DNA from: Pseudonocardia hierapolitana
GTDB lineage: Bacteria > Actinomycetota > Actinomycetes > Mycobacteriales > Pseudonocardiaceae
Assembly (NCBI RefSeq): GCF_007994075.1
Contig: NZ_VIWU01000001.1
Span: forward strand, 5,332,001-5,396,000
Reading direction: 5' to 3'
Length of the DNA stretch: 64,000 nt
A model generated the notes under the pieces. That model had not been told where the DNA came from, did no database searches, and saw only the letters and a list, made by a program, of their open reading frames with translations. Of this stretch, positions 1 through 8,482 are shown one piece after another. Positions within the stretch are counted from its first letter, which is position 1, and every line of letters begins with the position of its first letter. A program made the position numbers and the translations under genes.

Positions 1-365
1 ATGAGCACGATCGCGTCGCAGAGCGCACGGCCCGCGAGCCGGGTGAGCCCGGCCGCGCCCTCGTCGGTGGTCACGAGCAGGACGTCGTGGTCCTCCGCTC
101 GCGCGCAGCTCGCGATCGTCTCGATGAAGGGCAGGAGGCCTGCGGTGTCGGCGCCCGGCCCGAACGGGACGACGAGGCCGATCACCTGCGTGCGCTGGCT
201 GGCGAGCGCACGGGCGCCCGCGTTGGGTTGATAGGTGAGCTGCTCGATCGCGTCGAGCACGCGCTTGCGGGTCTCGGCCGAGATCGATCGGCGGCCGCTC
301 ATCACGTAGGAGACGGTGCTCTGCGATACACCCGCGACCCGGGCGACGTCCCGGCTGGTGACCAC
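1..365 (-). CDS. LacI-family transcriptional regulator, N-terminal part (cut by window edge)
   Basis: The first 121 residues of a LacI/GalR repressor are present; the rest lies beyond base 1. The start is GTG at 365, with GGAGGG a few bases upstream. Residues 4-25 form the LacI helix-turn-helix (RDVARVAGVSQSTVSYVMSG), followed by the hinge around PNAGARALASQRT and the start of the periplasmic-binding-like effector domain (VIGLVVPFGPG). The family binds palindromic operators and releases them on binding a sugar-like ligand. It is divergent from a second LacI gene at 493. The effector is unknown. Confidence 0.85.
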   Translation of the reverse strand, partial: MVTSRDVARVAGVSQSTVSYVMSGRRSISAETRKRVLDAIEQLTYQPNAGARALASQRTQVIGLVVPFGPGADTAGLLPFIETIASCARAEDHDVLLVTTDEGAAGLTRLAGRALCDAIVL

Positions 366-384
366 GGCACCCCCTCCGTCGGGA

Positions 385-400
385 GTCGATACGCATCGAC
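385..400. promoter_or_regulatory. Candidate LacI operator between divergent lacI genes
   Basis: GTCGAT and ATCGAC form inverted 6-bp arms around ACGC, with the central CG step typical of LacI-family operators. The site lies 20 bp upstream of the minus-strand lacI start and 93 bp upstream of the plus-strand one, a good place for autoregulation. Binding is inferred. Confidence 0.4.
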
Positions 401-492
401 AATGACGCGGGTGACCGTAGCCACACGACCGGGTGATCGCAAGCCCGGTGGGATAGTGGGCCCACCCGGTTCGCCGTCTCGGAGGTGCAGCG

Positions 493-1500
493 ATGTCCGC
501 GACCATGCGCGACGTCGCCCGGCTGGCGGGGGTGTCGGTCAAGACGGTCTCGAACGTCGTCAACGACTTCCCGTACGTGAGCGAGCGGACCAGGGCCCGC
601 GTGCTGGCGGCGATCGCGGAGCTCGGCTACCGGATGAACTTCTCCGCTCGCAACCTGAGCCTCGGCCGCACCGGGATGCTCGCGCTCGCGGTGCCGGAGC
701 TGCGGTTGCCCTACTTCGCCGAGCTGGCCGACGCCGTGATCGCCGCGGCCGCCGAGCGCGGGTACACCGTGCTGATCGAGCAGACCGGTGGCGTGCGGGA
801 GCGCGAGCTCGCGGTGCTGACCAGCGACCGGCGGCGCATGACGGACGGGCTGATCTTCTCGCCGATCGGGCTGCGCGCGGCCGACGGGGCACAGCTCGAC
901 GTGGACTACCCGATGGTCCTGCTCGGCGAGCGCGCGCTGCACGCGGGCGTGCCGCACGTCGCGATGGCCAACGCCGAGGCGGCGCGGGCCGTCGCCGGGC
1001 ACCTCCTCTCCGTCGGGCGGCGCAGGATCGCCGTGGTCGGCTCGTCCGACGAGCCGGGGCCGAGCGCGGGCTCGCTGCGCACCCGGGGGCTCCTCGACAC
1101 CCTCGCCGCCGCAGGCGTCACGCACGATCCCGCGCTCGTCGGGGAGGCCCTCGAGTGGACCCGCGCCGCGGGCGCCGCCGCCATGCGCCAGGTGCTGGAC
1201 CGCGGCGTGGAGTTCGACGCCGTCTTCGGCCTCAACGACGTGCTCGCGCTCGGCGCCATGCGCGTGCTGTACGAGCGCGGGCTGCGGGTGCCGCAGGACG
1301 TCGCGGTGGCCGGCTTCGACGACATCGAGGACGGCCGCTTCTCCCGCCCGAGCCTCACCACCGTCGAGCCGGGGAAAGCGGAGATCGCCGGCAGCGCCGT
1401 CGCGCTCCTGGTGGAGCACCTCACGACTACCGGTCCCGGGCCCGGGGCGTCGGTGGTGGCCGGGTTCCGGCTGCACGTGCGCGAGTCCACAGCCGGCTGA
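493..1500 (+). CDS. LacI-family transcriptional regulator
   Basis: This is a complete LacI/GalR repressor of 335 residues. The helix-turn-helix is at about residues 5-25 (RDVARLAGVSVKTVSNVVND), the hinge near residue 55, and the ligand-binding core runs to the end, with the usual late segment VAVAGFDDIEDGRFSRP. The ATG is preceded by GGAGG eight bases upstream. The next gene on the same strand encodes a sugar-binding lipoprotein, and a perfect 14-bp palindrome with central CG lies between them, so this protein probably represses that gene in response to a sugar. The ligand cannot be read from the sequence. Confidence 0.88.
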   Translation: MSATMRDVARLAGVSVKTVSNVVNDFPYVSERTRARVLAAIAELGYRMNFSARNLSLGRTGMLALAVPELRLPYFAELADAVIAAAAERGYTVLIEQTGGVRERELAVLTSDRRRMTDGLIFSPIGLRAADGAQLDVDYPMVLLGERALHAGVPHVAMANAEAARAVAGHLLSVGRRRIAVVGSSDEPGPSAGSLRTRGLLDTLAAAGVTHDPALVGEALEWTRAAGAAAMRQVLDRGVEFDAVFGLNDVLALGAMRVLYERGLRVPQDVAVAGFDDIEDGRFSRPSLTTVEPGKAEIAGSAVALLVEHLTTTGPGPGASVVAGFRLHVRESTAG

Positions 1501-1516
1501 GGCGCCGGACGCGGCG

Positions 1517-1558
1517 TTGACCACCACCCGCCCGTGTGCTGTTCTTACACCGGTGTAA
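1517..1558 (+). promoter_or_regulatory. Promoter with perfect LacI-type operator
   Basis: A -35-like TTGACC lies at 1517-1522. A perfect 14-bp palindrome, TTACACCGGTGTAA, lies at 1545-1558 with central CG, in the -10/+1 zone upstream of the binding-protein gene. This fits control by one of the two adjacent LacI proteins. Confidence 0.55.
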
Positions 1559-1590
1559 ACGCCGCGACGACGGGGCGAGGGGACGAGGAC

Positions 1591-2865
1591 ATGCGAATCC
1601 GGCTGGTGGCGGCCGCGCTCGGAGCGGCGCTCGTGGCCGCGGGGTGCGGCGCGGGCTCCGACGAGGACGGACCGGTGACGATCCGGTTCTCCTGGTGGGG
1701 CAACGACGAGCGCGCGCGGATCACCAACCAGGCCGTCGACGCTTTCGAGGCCGCCAACCCCGGCATCACGGTCGAGACCGAGTCGATCGACTTCACCTCC
1801 TACTTCGACCGGCTCGCCACGTCCGTCGCCGGGAACGACGAGCCGGACGTGATCACGATGGGCGGCGCCTACCCGCGGGAGTACGCCGATCGCGGTGTGC
1901 TCCTCGACCTCGCGCAGGTGTCCGGTCACCTCGACCTGTCCGCGCTCGACGAGCACGCGATGGCGGGCGGCAACTTCGAGGGCACCCAGTACGCGGTGCC
2001 GACGGGCGTGAACACCTACGGCGTGGTCGTGAACCCGGCGATCTTCGAGGCGGCGGGCGTGCCGCTGCCCGACGACAACACCTGGAGCTGGGAGGACTTC
2101 GCCCGGATCGCCACGGAGATCTCCGCGCGCGGCCCGGAGGGCACGTTCGGCGTGGAAGACCCGACGAGTCCCGACGTCCTCGACCTGTACGCCAACCAGC
2201 TCACCGGCGAGGGCCTCTACACCGCCGAGGGCACGATCGCGCTGCAGCCGGCGATCGCGCAGCGCTGGTGGGAGCTGACCACGGGGCTCATGACGAGCGG
2301 CGCGACGCCGCCCGCGAGCATCACCGCCGAGCTCGCCGGGCAGCCGGCGCCGGAGCAGACGCTGATCGGCCAGGGCAGGGCGGCCATGAGGTTCGGCTGG
2401 TCGAACCTGCTCTCGGCGTACCGGCAGGCCTCCGGAGCGGACCTGATCATGCTGCGGGCGCCGGGGGAGACCACCGCACAAGGGCCCGGGATGTGGCTGC
2501 AGGCCTCCCAGCTGTACACGATCAGCCGGCGCAGCGAGCACCCCGAGGAGGCGGCCCGCCTGATCGACTTCCTGGTCTCCGACCCGCGGGCCGCCGACTT
2601 CATCAAGGCCGACCGGGGCATCCCGGCGAACCCGGAGATCCGCGCCCACCTGGAGGGCGGCCTCGACGAGAGCCGCAAGGCGGAGTTCGCCTTCGTCGAC
2701 CGGATGAGCGGCCTCGTCGACGGGCACTTCGTGATCGGCCCGAGCGGCTCCACCGAGACGCTCGGCATCGTCACCCGGCTGAACGACGCCGTGCTCTTCG
2801 GCCAGCTCCCGCCGGGCCAGGCGGCGGAGCAGTTGGTCGCGGAGATGAACACCGCGGTGTCCTGA
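1591..2865 (+). CDS. Extracellular sugar-binding lipoprotein of an ABC importer (orphan)
   Basis: A 424-residue family-1 extracellular solute-binding protein (MalE/UgpB type) that would capture an oligosaccharide or related solute outside the membrane. A signal peptide ends in the lipobox VAAGC with the lipidated Cys at residue 19. The mature start (TIRFSWWGNDERARITNQAV) is typical of the family. The start at 1591 is chosen because the signal peptide begins there and GAGGGGACGAGG precedes it; an in-frame ATG or GTG near 1534 would add a non-signal extension. No permease or ATPase gene follows; the next gene is convergent, four bases away. The importer parts must be elsewhere. Confidence 0.85.
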   Translation: MRIRLVAAALGAALVAAGCGAGSDEDGPVTIRFSWWGNDERARITNQAVDAFEAANPGITVETESIDFTSYFDRLATSVAGNDEPDVITMGGAYPREYADRGVLLDLAQVSGHLDLSALDEHAMAGGNFEGTQYAVPTGVNTYGVVVNPAIFEAAGVPLPDDNTWSWEDFARIATEISARGPEGTFGVEDPTSPDVLDLYANQLTGEGLYTAEGTIALQPAIAQRWWELTTGLMTSGATPPASITAELAGQPAPEQTLIGQGRAAMRFGWSNLLSAYRQASGADLIMLRAPGETTAQGPGMWLQASQLYTISRRSEHPEEAARLIDFLVSDPRAADFIKADRGIPANPEIRAHLEGGLDESRKAEFAFVDRMSGLVDGHFVIGPSGSTETLGIVTRLNDAVLFGQLPPGQAAEQLVAEMNTAVS

Positions 2866-2869
2866 CGGC

Positions 2870-3973
2870 TCAGGCGGTGACTCCGAGGCCCTCCGCCGTG
2901 CGGACGATCGCCCCCCACGTGTTCACCGGGAGGGGGATGCCCTTCGCCAGCCGTTCCTCGCGGTTGGCCGCCTCCGGGTCGCCGGGGGCGAGCACCGGTG
3001 CGGCCGGGTCGACGGGGCGCGCGCCCAGCACCCAGTCCAGGTAGTCGCGGGCGATCCGCTCGAACTCGGCCTGCGTGCCGAAGTGGGCGGGGGAGAGGTA
3101 GATCGACAACATCCCGTTGGAGATGCCCTTGCGCGGGCCGTCGATCGGGCCTGCGCAGCCGCCGCCGGTGAAGGCGCCCGCGAGCAGCTCGCACATCAGC
3201 GCGAGGCCCGACCCCTTGTGCTCGCCGAACGCGCGGATGGCGCCCACACCCCCGCCCGGGTGGCGCAGGTCGGTGGGCCCGTAGTCGCCGTAGAGCAGGC
3301 GCGGGTCGCCCGACGGCACGCCCTCCGGACCGATCAACGCGTCCGGGGGCAGCGGCCTCCCGCCATACGAGGCCACCTGCACCTTCCCCTCGGCGACGAG
3401 CGACGTGGCGAAGTCCAGCACGACCGGACGCTCCGGCAGCGGGATCCCGACGGCGAACGGCGCGGTCGAGAACCTCCGCTCCACCGCCCCGAACGGGGCG
3501 ACCAGCGGTGACTTGGCGACGTTGACGAAGTGGATCGAGATCAGGCCGGCGGCGAGAGCGGTCTCGGCGTAGGCGCCGACGCGGCCGACGTGGCCGGAGT
3601 TGCGCAGCGCAACGATGCAGGTTCCGTTCGCGGCGGCCCGCTCGATGCCGAGCGCCACGGCCTGTGCTGCGATCGTCTGGCCGAAGCCCTGCCGGCCGTC
3701 GAGCACCACGAACCCGCCGCCGTCGGTGACGACCTCTGCCTGCTGCCCGGCCCGGACCCAGCCCTCGCGCATCCAGTCGACGTACAGCGGCACGCGCACG
3801 ACGCCGTGGCTGTCGTGGCCAGCGAGGTTCGCCCCGACGAGCTCGCGGGCGATGAGCCCCGCCTCCTCCTGGCCGCAGCCGGCCGCGGCGAAGATCGCGC
3901 GCACGGTCGCTTCCAGCACGTCCGCGGAGATGAGGTGCACCTGATCGATCGTCACGGCCCCAGCATGACTCAT
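2870..3973 (-). CDS. Ldh-family (malate/L-lactate/ureidoglycolate) dehydrogenase
   Basis: About 367 residues of the NAD(P)-dependent Ldh_2 family, which is unrelated to classical lactate dehydrogenases and oxidises 2-hydroxy acids such as malate, L-lactate, sulfolactate or ureidoglycolate. Family features seen are HDSHGVVRVPLY near the N-terminus, RNSGHVGRVGAYAE mid-protein (catalytic His region) and GEHKGSGLALMCELLAG toward the end. The start is uncertain: ATG at 3973 or GTG at 3955. It is divergent from the tetR gene at 4047 and convergent with the binding-protein gene. The substrate is not assignable. Confidence 0.8.
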   Translation of the reverse strand: MSHAGAVTIDQVHLISADVLEATVRAIFAAAGCGQEEAGLIARELVGANLAGHDSHGVVRVPLYVDWMREGWVRAGQQAEVVTDGGGFVVLDGRQGFGQTIAAQAVALGIERAAANGTCIVALRNSGHVGRVGAYAETALAAGLISIHFVNVAKSPLVAPFGAVERRFSTAPFAVGIPLPERPVVLDFATSLVAEGKVQVASYGGRPLPPDALIGPEGVPSGDPRLLYGDYGPTDLRHPGGGVGAIRAFGEHKGSGLALMCELLAGAFTGGGCAGPIDGPRKGISNGMLSIYLSPAHFGTQAEFERIARDYLDWVLGARPVDPAAPVLAPGDPEAANREERLAKGIPLPVNTWGAIVRTAEGLGVTA

Positions 3974-4018
3974 GCAGCGGGCCCGCCGGCGACCCTCCTC
4001 GGTAATCCCGTTGGGTAG

Positions 4019-4040
4019 TGAGTGCGCGCTCATTTACTCT
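4019..4040 (+). promoter_or_regulatory. Leaderless promoter and candidate operator of the tetR gene
   Basis: TGAGTGCGCGCTCA (4019-4032) matches its reverse complement at 12 of 14 positions. It abuts a -10 box TACTCT (4035-4040) placed six bases before the GTG start at 4047, the spacing of leaderless actinobacterial genes. This is a plausible TetR autoregulatory site. Confidence 0.45.
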
Positions 4041-4046
4041 GGCGCC

Positions 4047-4712
4047 GTGGCCTCCTCCCACCGCCGAGCCCCGCGCATGGCACCCGACGATCGCCGCGCG
4101 GCGATCGTCGACGCCGCGCGGCCGCTCGTCATGCGGCACGGCGCCGGGGTGACCACGCGCCAGATCGCCGAGGCCGCCGGCATCGCGGAGGGCACCATCT
4201 TCCGCGTCTTCCCGGACAAGGACTCGGTGGTGCAGGCCGTCGTCGCCGAGGTCTTCGACCCCGAGCCGACCCTGCGCGAGCTCGCCGCCGTCGACCGCGG
4301 GCTCCCGCTGCGCGAGCGCCTCACGAGGGCCACCGACGTGCTGCAGCGGCGGCTGTCGCAGGTGTTCGGCCTGCTCGACGCGCTCGGCTGGATCCGGCCG
4401 CCGGACCCGGAGGAGCACCGGCCGCAGCCACCCGCCGCGATCAACGACGCGTTCCGGGCCGCGGTGGTCGACATCGTCGGCGCCGACGAGCGGCGGCTGC
4501 GGGTGCCGGCCACGGAGCTCGCCCACGTGCTGAGGCTGCTCGTCTTCTCCGGCACCCACCCGATGATCTCCGACGGACGCCCGCTGACCCCCGAACAGAT
4601 CGTCACGATCCTGCTCGACGGGCTGTACCTACCCACCCCGCCGGCTCCGCAGGCTCCGCCGGCTTCCGCCCCCCGGTTCACCCCCACCACGACCGAGGAC
4701 CGTGCATGCTGA
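4047..4712 (+). CDS. TetR-family regulator of the ABC exporter
   Basis: A 221-residue TetR-type repressor. The N-terminal helix-turn-helix spans about residues 15-60 (AARPLVMRHGAGVTTRQIAE, then IAEGTIFRVFPDKDSVVQAV); the C-terminal ligand domain is family-variable. The GTG at 4047 is chosen because a TACTCT -10 box ends six bases before it, which implies a leaderless mRNA; an ATG at 4077 is the alternative. The stop overlaps the ATG of the exporter gene by seven bases, so the regulator is cotranscribed with the pump and probably senses one of its substrates. Confidence 0.85.
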   Translation: MASSHRRAPRMAPDDRRAAIVDAARPLVMRHGAGVTTRQIAEAAGIAEGTIFRVFPDKDSVVQAVVAEVFDPEPTLRELAAVDRGLPLRERLTRATDVLQRRLSQVFGLLDALGWIRPPDPEEHRPQPPAAINDAFRAAVVDIVGADERRLRVPATELAHVLRLLVFSGTHPMISDGRPLTPEQIVTILLDGLYLPTPPAPQAPPASAPRFTPTTTEDRAC

Positions 4713-6439
4713 TCCGATTGCTGCGCACCCACCTGCGCCCGTACTCCAGACCGCTGCTCGCGGTGGTCGCGCTGCAGCTCGCGGGCACGATCGCCTCGCT
4801 CTACCTGCCGAGCCTCAACGCCGGCATCATCGACCGCGGCATCGCGCGCGGCGACACCGCCTACATCATGTCCGTCGGCGGCTGGATGCTCGTGGTCACG
4901 TTCGTGCAGATCGTCTGCTCGGTCGCGGCGGTCTATTTCGGGGCGCGCACGGCGATGGGCTTCGGGCGTGACGTGCGGGCGGCGCTGTTCCACCGGGTCG
5001 GTGAGTTCTCCGTCCGCGAGGTCAACCACTTCGGGGCCCCGTCGCTGATCACCCGCGGCACCAACGACGTGCAGCAGGTGCAGATGCTCGTGCTGATGAC
5101 CTGCACGATGATGGTCGCGGCGCCGATCATGTGCTTCGGCGGCGTGGCGATGGCGCTGCGGGAGGACTCGCACCTGTCCTGGCTGATGCTGGTCTGCGTG
5201 CCGGTGCTGGTGGTCGCGATCGGCGCGTTGATCCTGCGGATGATGCCGGGCTTCCGCGCGATGCAGACCCGCATCGACGAGGTGAACCGCGTGCTGCGCG
5301 AGCAGATCACCGGCATCCGGGTGGTGCGGGCATTCGTGCGCGAGCCGCAGGAGACGGCCCGCTTCGAGACCGCGAACGCCGCGCTCACCGACGTCGCCAC
5401 GTACGTGGGCCGGCTGCAGGCGCTGATCTTCCCGACCGTGATGCTCGTGCTCAACCTGTCGAGCGTGGCGGTGCTGTGGTTCGGCGCGGGCCGGATCGAC
5501 GCGGGCCAGATGCAGATCGGCGCGCTGACCGCGTTCCTGGCCTACCTCATCCAGATCCTGATGGCGGTCATGATGGCCACCTTCATGACGATGATGATCC
5601 CGCGCGCCGCCGTCTGCGCGGAACGGATCACCGAGGTGCTCGACACGGAGTCCTCGGTGGCCCTGCCGGACCGGCCGGTCACCCCGGCCGCACCCACCGG
5701 TGCGCTCGAGCTGCGGGGCGCCGGGTTCGCCTACCCGGGCGCCGACGCCCCGGTGCTGCACGACGTCACGTTCACCGCGAACCCGGGCACCACCACGGCG
5801 ATCGTCGGCAGCACCGGCGCAGGCAAGACCACGCTGCTCGGGCTCGTGCCCCGGCTGTTCGACGTCACGAGCGGTGCCGTGCTCGTGGACGGGGCCGACG
5901 TGCGCGACCTCGACCCGGAGTACCTGTGGAGCCGGGTCGGCATCGTGCCGCAGAAGCCGTACCTGTTCTCCGGCACGGTGGCGAGCAACCTGCGCTACGG
6001 CAACCCGGACGCCACCGACGAGGAGCTGTGGACCGCGCTGGAGGTGGCCCAGGCCGCCGACTTCGTGCGCGCCACGCCCGACGGCCTCGACACCCCCATC
6101 GCCCAGGGCGGCACCAACATCTCCGGCGGCCAGCGCCAGCGCCTGTCGATCGCCCGCGTGCTCGTGCGGCGGCCCCAGATCTACCTGTTCGACGACTCGT
6201 TCTCCGCCCTCGACCTGGCCACCGACGCGCGGCTGCGCGCGGCGCTGCGGCCGGTCACCGCCACCGCGACCGTGGTCGTCGTGGCCCAGCGGGTGGCGAG
6301 CATCCGCGACGCCGACCAGATCGTCGTGCTCGACGACGGCGTCGTGGTCGGGATCGGCAGCCACCACGAGCTGCTCGCCGGCTGCCCGACGTACGCCGAG
6401 ATCGTCTCGTCCCAGTTCACCCCGGAGGAAGTCGCATGA
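4706..6439 (+). CDS. Heterodimeric ABC exporter subunit 1 (degenerate ATP site)
   Basis: A 577-residue half-transporter with six membrane helices followed by an ATPase domain. Walker A (GSTGAGKTT) is at about residue 368 and the signature SGGQRQR at about 473. The Walker B motif reads LFDDSFSALD, so residue 497 is Asp where a catalytic Glu is usual. In the MdlA/YheI-type exporters this change marks the half that supplies the degenerate site of a heterodimer, and the next gene supplies the canonical Glu. The gene starts inside the end of tetR and overlaps the partner gene by four bases. The pair probably exports a drug or lipid. Confidence 0.9.
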   Translation: MLIRLLRTHLRPYSRPLLAVVALQLAGTIASLYLPSLNAGIIDRGIARGDTAYIMSVGGWMLVVTFVQIVCSVAAVYFGARTAMGFGRDVRAALFHRVGEFSVREVNHFGAPSLITRGTNDVQQVQMLVLMTCTMMVAAPIMCFGGVAMALREDSHLSWLMLVCVPVLVVAIGALILRMMPGFRAMQTRIDEVNRVLREQITGIRVVRAFVREPQETARFETANAALTDVATYVGRLQALIFPTVMLVLNLSSVAVLWFGAGRIDAGQMQIGALTAFLAYLIQILMAVMMATFMTMMIPRAAVCAERITEVLDTESSVALPDRPVTPAAPTGALELRGAGFAYPGADAPVLHDVTFTANPGTTTAIVGSTGAGKTTLLGLVPRLFDVTSGAVLVDGADVRDLDPEYLWSRVGIVPQKPYLFSGTVASNLRYGNPDATDEELWTALEVAQAADFVRATPDGLDTPIAQGGTNISGGQRQRLSIARVLVRRPQIYLFDDSFSALDLATDARLRAALRPVTATATVVVVAQRVASIRDADQIVVLDDGVVVGIGSHHELLAGCPTYAEIVSSQFTPEEVA

Positions 6440-8418
6440 CCCGGCCCAACCCCGCGGCCGAGACGAACCGCGCCGCGCGCGAGATGTCGGCCCAGCGCCG
6501 CGGCGGGCCGCCGTGGGCCGGGATGGGCATGCCGGCGGAGAAGTCGCTCGCCTTCGGCCCCTCGGCGCGCAGGCTGCTGCACAGGCTCGCCCCGGAGCGG
6601 CTCGGTCTGGCCGCGGTCGTGGCCCTCGGCGTGCTCAGCGTGGCGCTCTCCTCGGTCGGGCCACTCGTGCTCGGCCACGCCACCGACGTCATCTTCGCCG
6701 GGGTGATCGGCCGCGATCTCGATCCGGGCACATCCGTGGCGGCCGCGGCGGCCGCCGAGCGGGAGGCGGGCAACGACGCGTACGCGAACGTGCTCGAAGG
6801 AGCCGGTGTCGTGCCGGGGCAGGGCATCGACTTCGCCCTGCTCGGCCAGGTGCTGATGGGCGTCGTGGTGATCTACGTGGCGGCGTCGCTCTTCGGTTGG
6901 CTGCAGGGCCACCTGCTCAACGGCGTCGTCCAGCGCACGATCTTCGCGTTGCGCCGCGACGTCGAGGACAAGATCAACCGGCTTCCGCTGCGCTACTTCG
7001 ACCGGCAGCCGCGCGGCGAGCTGCTCAGCCGGGTCACCAACGACATCGACAACGTGGCGCAGAGCCTGCAGCAGACGCTGTCGCAGCTGCTCACCTCGCT
7101 GCTCACCATCGTCGGCGTGTTGCTGGTGATGCTCGTGATCTCCCCGCTGCTCGCGCTGGTGGCGATCGTGTCGATCCCGCTGTCGTTGCTCGTCTCGCGG
7201 GCGATCATGGCGCGCTCGCAGAAGCAGTTCGTGGCGCAGTGGCGGCACACGGGTGCGCTCAACGCGCACATCGAGGAGGCCTTCACCGGCCACGAGCTGG
7301 TGCGCGTGTTCGGCCGCCGCGGCGAGGTGGAGGCGGCGTTCGCCGAGAAGAACGAGCACCTCTACGGCGCCAGCTACCGGGCGCAGTTCATCTCCGGGAT
7401 CATCATGCCGTCGATGATGTTCATCGGGAACCTGAACTACGTGCTCGTGGCCGTGGTGGGGGGCCTGCGGGTGGCGTCGGGCGCGCTGACCCTCGGCGAG
7501 GTGCAGGCGTTCGTCCAGTACTCCCGCCAGTTCACCCAGCCGCTCACCCAGGTGTCGTCGATGATCAACCTGCTGCAGTCGGGCGTCGCGTCGGCGGAGC
7601 GGGTGTTCGAGCTGCTCGACGCCGAGGAGCAGGTGCCCGATCCGGCGCGGCCCGCCGTGCCGACGACGCGCAGCGGCCGGGTCGTGTTCGAGGACGTCTC
7701 GTTCCGCTACCGGCCGGACCAGCCGCTGATCGAGCACCTCTCGCTCACCGCCGAGCCGGGGCAGACGATCGCGATCGTCGGTCCGACCGGGGCCGGCAAG
7801 ACCACGCTCGTGAACCTGATCATGCGGTTCTACGAGCTCGACGCCGGCCGCATCACGCTCGACGGCGCCGACATCGCGGCCATGGACCGGGCCGCCCTGC
7901 GTTCGGGCATCGGCATGGTCCTGCAGGACACGTGGCTCTTCGGCGGCACGATCCGCGACAACATCGCCTACGGCAACCCGGCGGCCACCGAGGAGCAGAT
8001 CGTGGCCGCGGCCAGGGCCACCTACGTCGACCGGTTCGTGCGCAGCCTCCCCGACGGCTACGACACCGTCATCGACGACGCGGGTTCGAACGTCAGCGCG
8101 GGGGAGAAGCAACTGATCACGATCGCGCGGGCGTTCCTCGCCGACCCGACGCTGCTCATCCTCGACGAGGCCACCAGCTCGGTGGACACCCGCACCGAGC
8201 TGCTCCTGCAGCGCGCGATGGCCGCCCTGCGCACCGACCGCACCAGCTTCGTGATCGCCCACCGCCTGTCGACGATCCGGGACGCCGACCTGATCCTCGT
8301 GATGGAGTCCGGCCGGATCGTCGAGCAGGGCGCCCACCACGAGCTGGTGGCCGCGGGCGGGGCCTACGCCGCGCTCTACGAGAGCCAGTTCGCCGGGGCC
8401 GTCGCGACGCCCGACTGA
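6436..8418 (+). CDS. Heterodimeric ABC exporter subunit 2 (catalytic ATP site)
   Basis: A 660-residue half-transporter of the MdlB/YheH type. The transmembrane domain carries a hydrophilic insertion of about 50 residues between the first two helices (around residues 95-135). The ATPase domain has Walker A GPTGAGKTT near 449, a non-canonical signature VSAGEKQ near 553, and a canonical Walker B ILDEATSSVD with Glu near 578. Together with subunit 1, where that Glu is Asp, this gives the asymmetric site arrangement of LmrCD- or TM287/288-like exporters. The ATG overlaps the preceding stop. A strong hairpin terminator follows. Confidence 0.9.
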   Translation: MTRPNPAAETNRAAREMSAQRRGGPPWAGMGMPAEKSLAFGPSARRLLHRLAPERLGLAAVVALGVLSVALSSVGPLVLGHATDVIFAGVIGRDLDPGTSVAAAAAAEREAGNDAYANVLEGAGVVPGQGIDFALLGQVLMGVVVIYVAASLFGWLQGHLLNGVVQRTIFALRRDVEDKINRLPLRYFDRQPRGELLSRVTNDIDNVAQSLQQTLSQLLTSLLTIVGVLLVMLVISPLLALVAIVSIPLSLLVSRAIMARSQKQFVAQWRHTGALNAHIEEAFTGHELVRVFGRRGEVEAAFAEKNEHLYGASYRAQFISGIIMPSMMFIGNLNYVLVAVVGGLRVASGALTLGEVQAFVQYSRQFTQPLTQVSSMINLLQSGVASAERVFELLDAEEQVPDPARPAVPTTRSGRVVFEDVSFRYRPDQPLIEHLSLTAEPGQTIAIVGPTGAGKTTLVNLIMRFYELDAGRITLDGADIAAMDRAALRSGIGMVLQDTWLFGGTIRDNIAYGNPAATEEQIVAAARATYVDRFVRSLPDGYDTVIDDAGSNVSAGEKQLITIARAFLADPTLLILDEATSSVDTRTELLLQRAMAALRTDRTSFVIAHRLSTIRDADLILVMESGRIVEQGAHHELVAAGGAYAALYESQFAGAVATPD

Positions 8419-8435
8419 GGCCGAGGACGGAGAGA

Positions 8436-8470
8436 GGGCGGTACCCCGCGGTGCACGCGGGGTACCGCCC
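8436..8470. terminator. Bidirectional hairpin terminator
   Basis: A perfect 15-bp stem (GGGCGGTACCCCGCG pairing with its complement) has a five-base loop, GTGCA. It lies between the convergent ABC exporter and MFS pump genes, 17 bases after one stop and 12 before the other. There is no U-run on either side, as is common in high-GC actinobacteria. Confidence 0.85.
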
Positions 8471-8482
8471 TGGGACAGCGGG

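Noticed and set aside
2217..4559. Long minus-strand frame across the binding-protein, Ldh and tetR genes
   Set aside because: It crosses genes on both strands with strong family motifs and reads as random Arg/Pro/Gly sequence.
5131..8418. Open frame of over 1,000 codons on the plus strand in the ABC exporter region
   Set aside because: Only the part from 6436 is real. The upstream part is a shadow frame of subunit 1, rich in Arg, Ala and Gly, as third-position GC bias produces in high-GC genomes.
8436..8470. Strong palindrome as an operator
   Set aside because: A 15-bp GC stem with a five-base loop between two convergent stop codons is better explained as a shared terminator.
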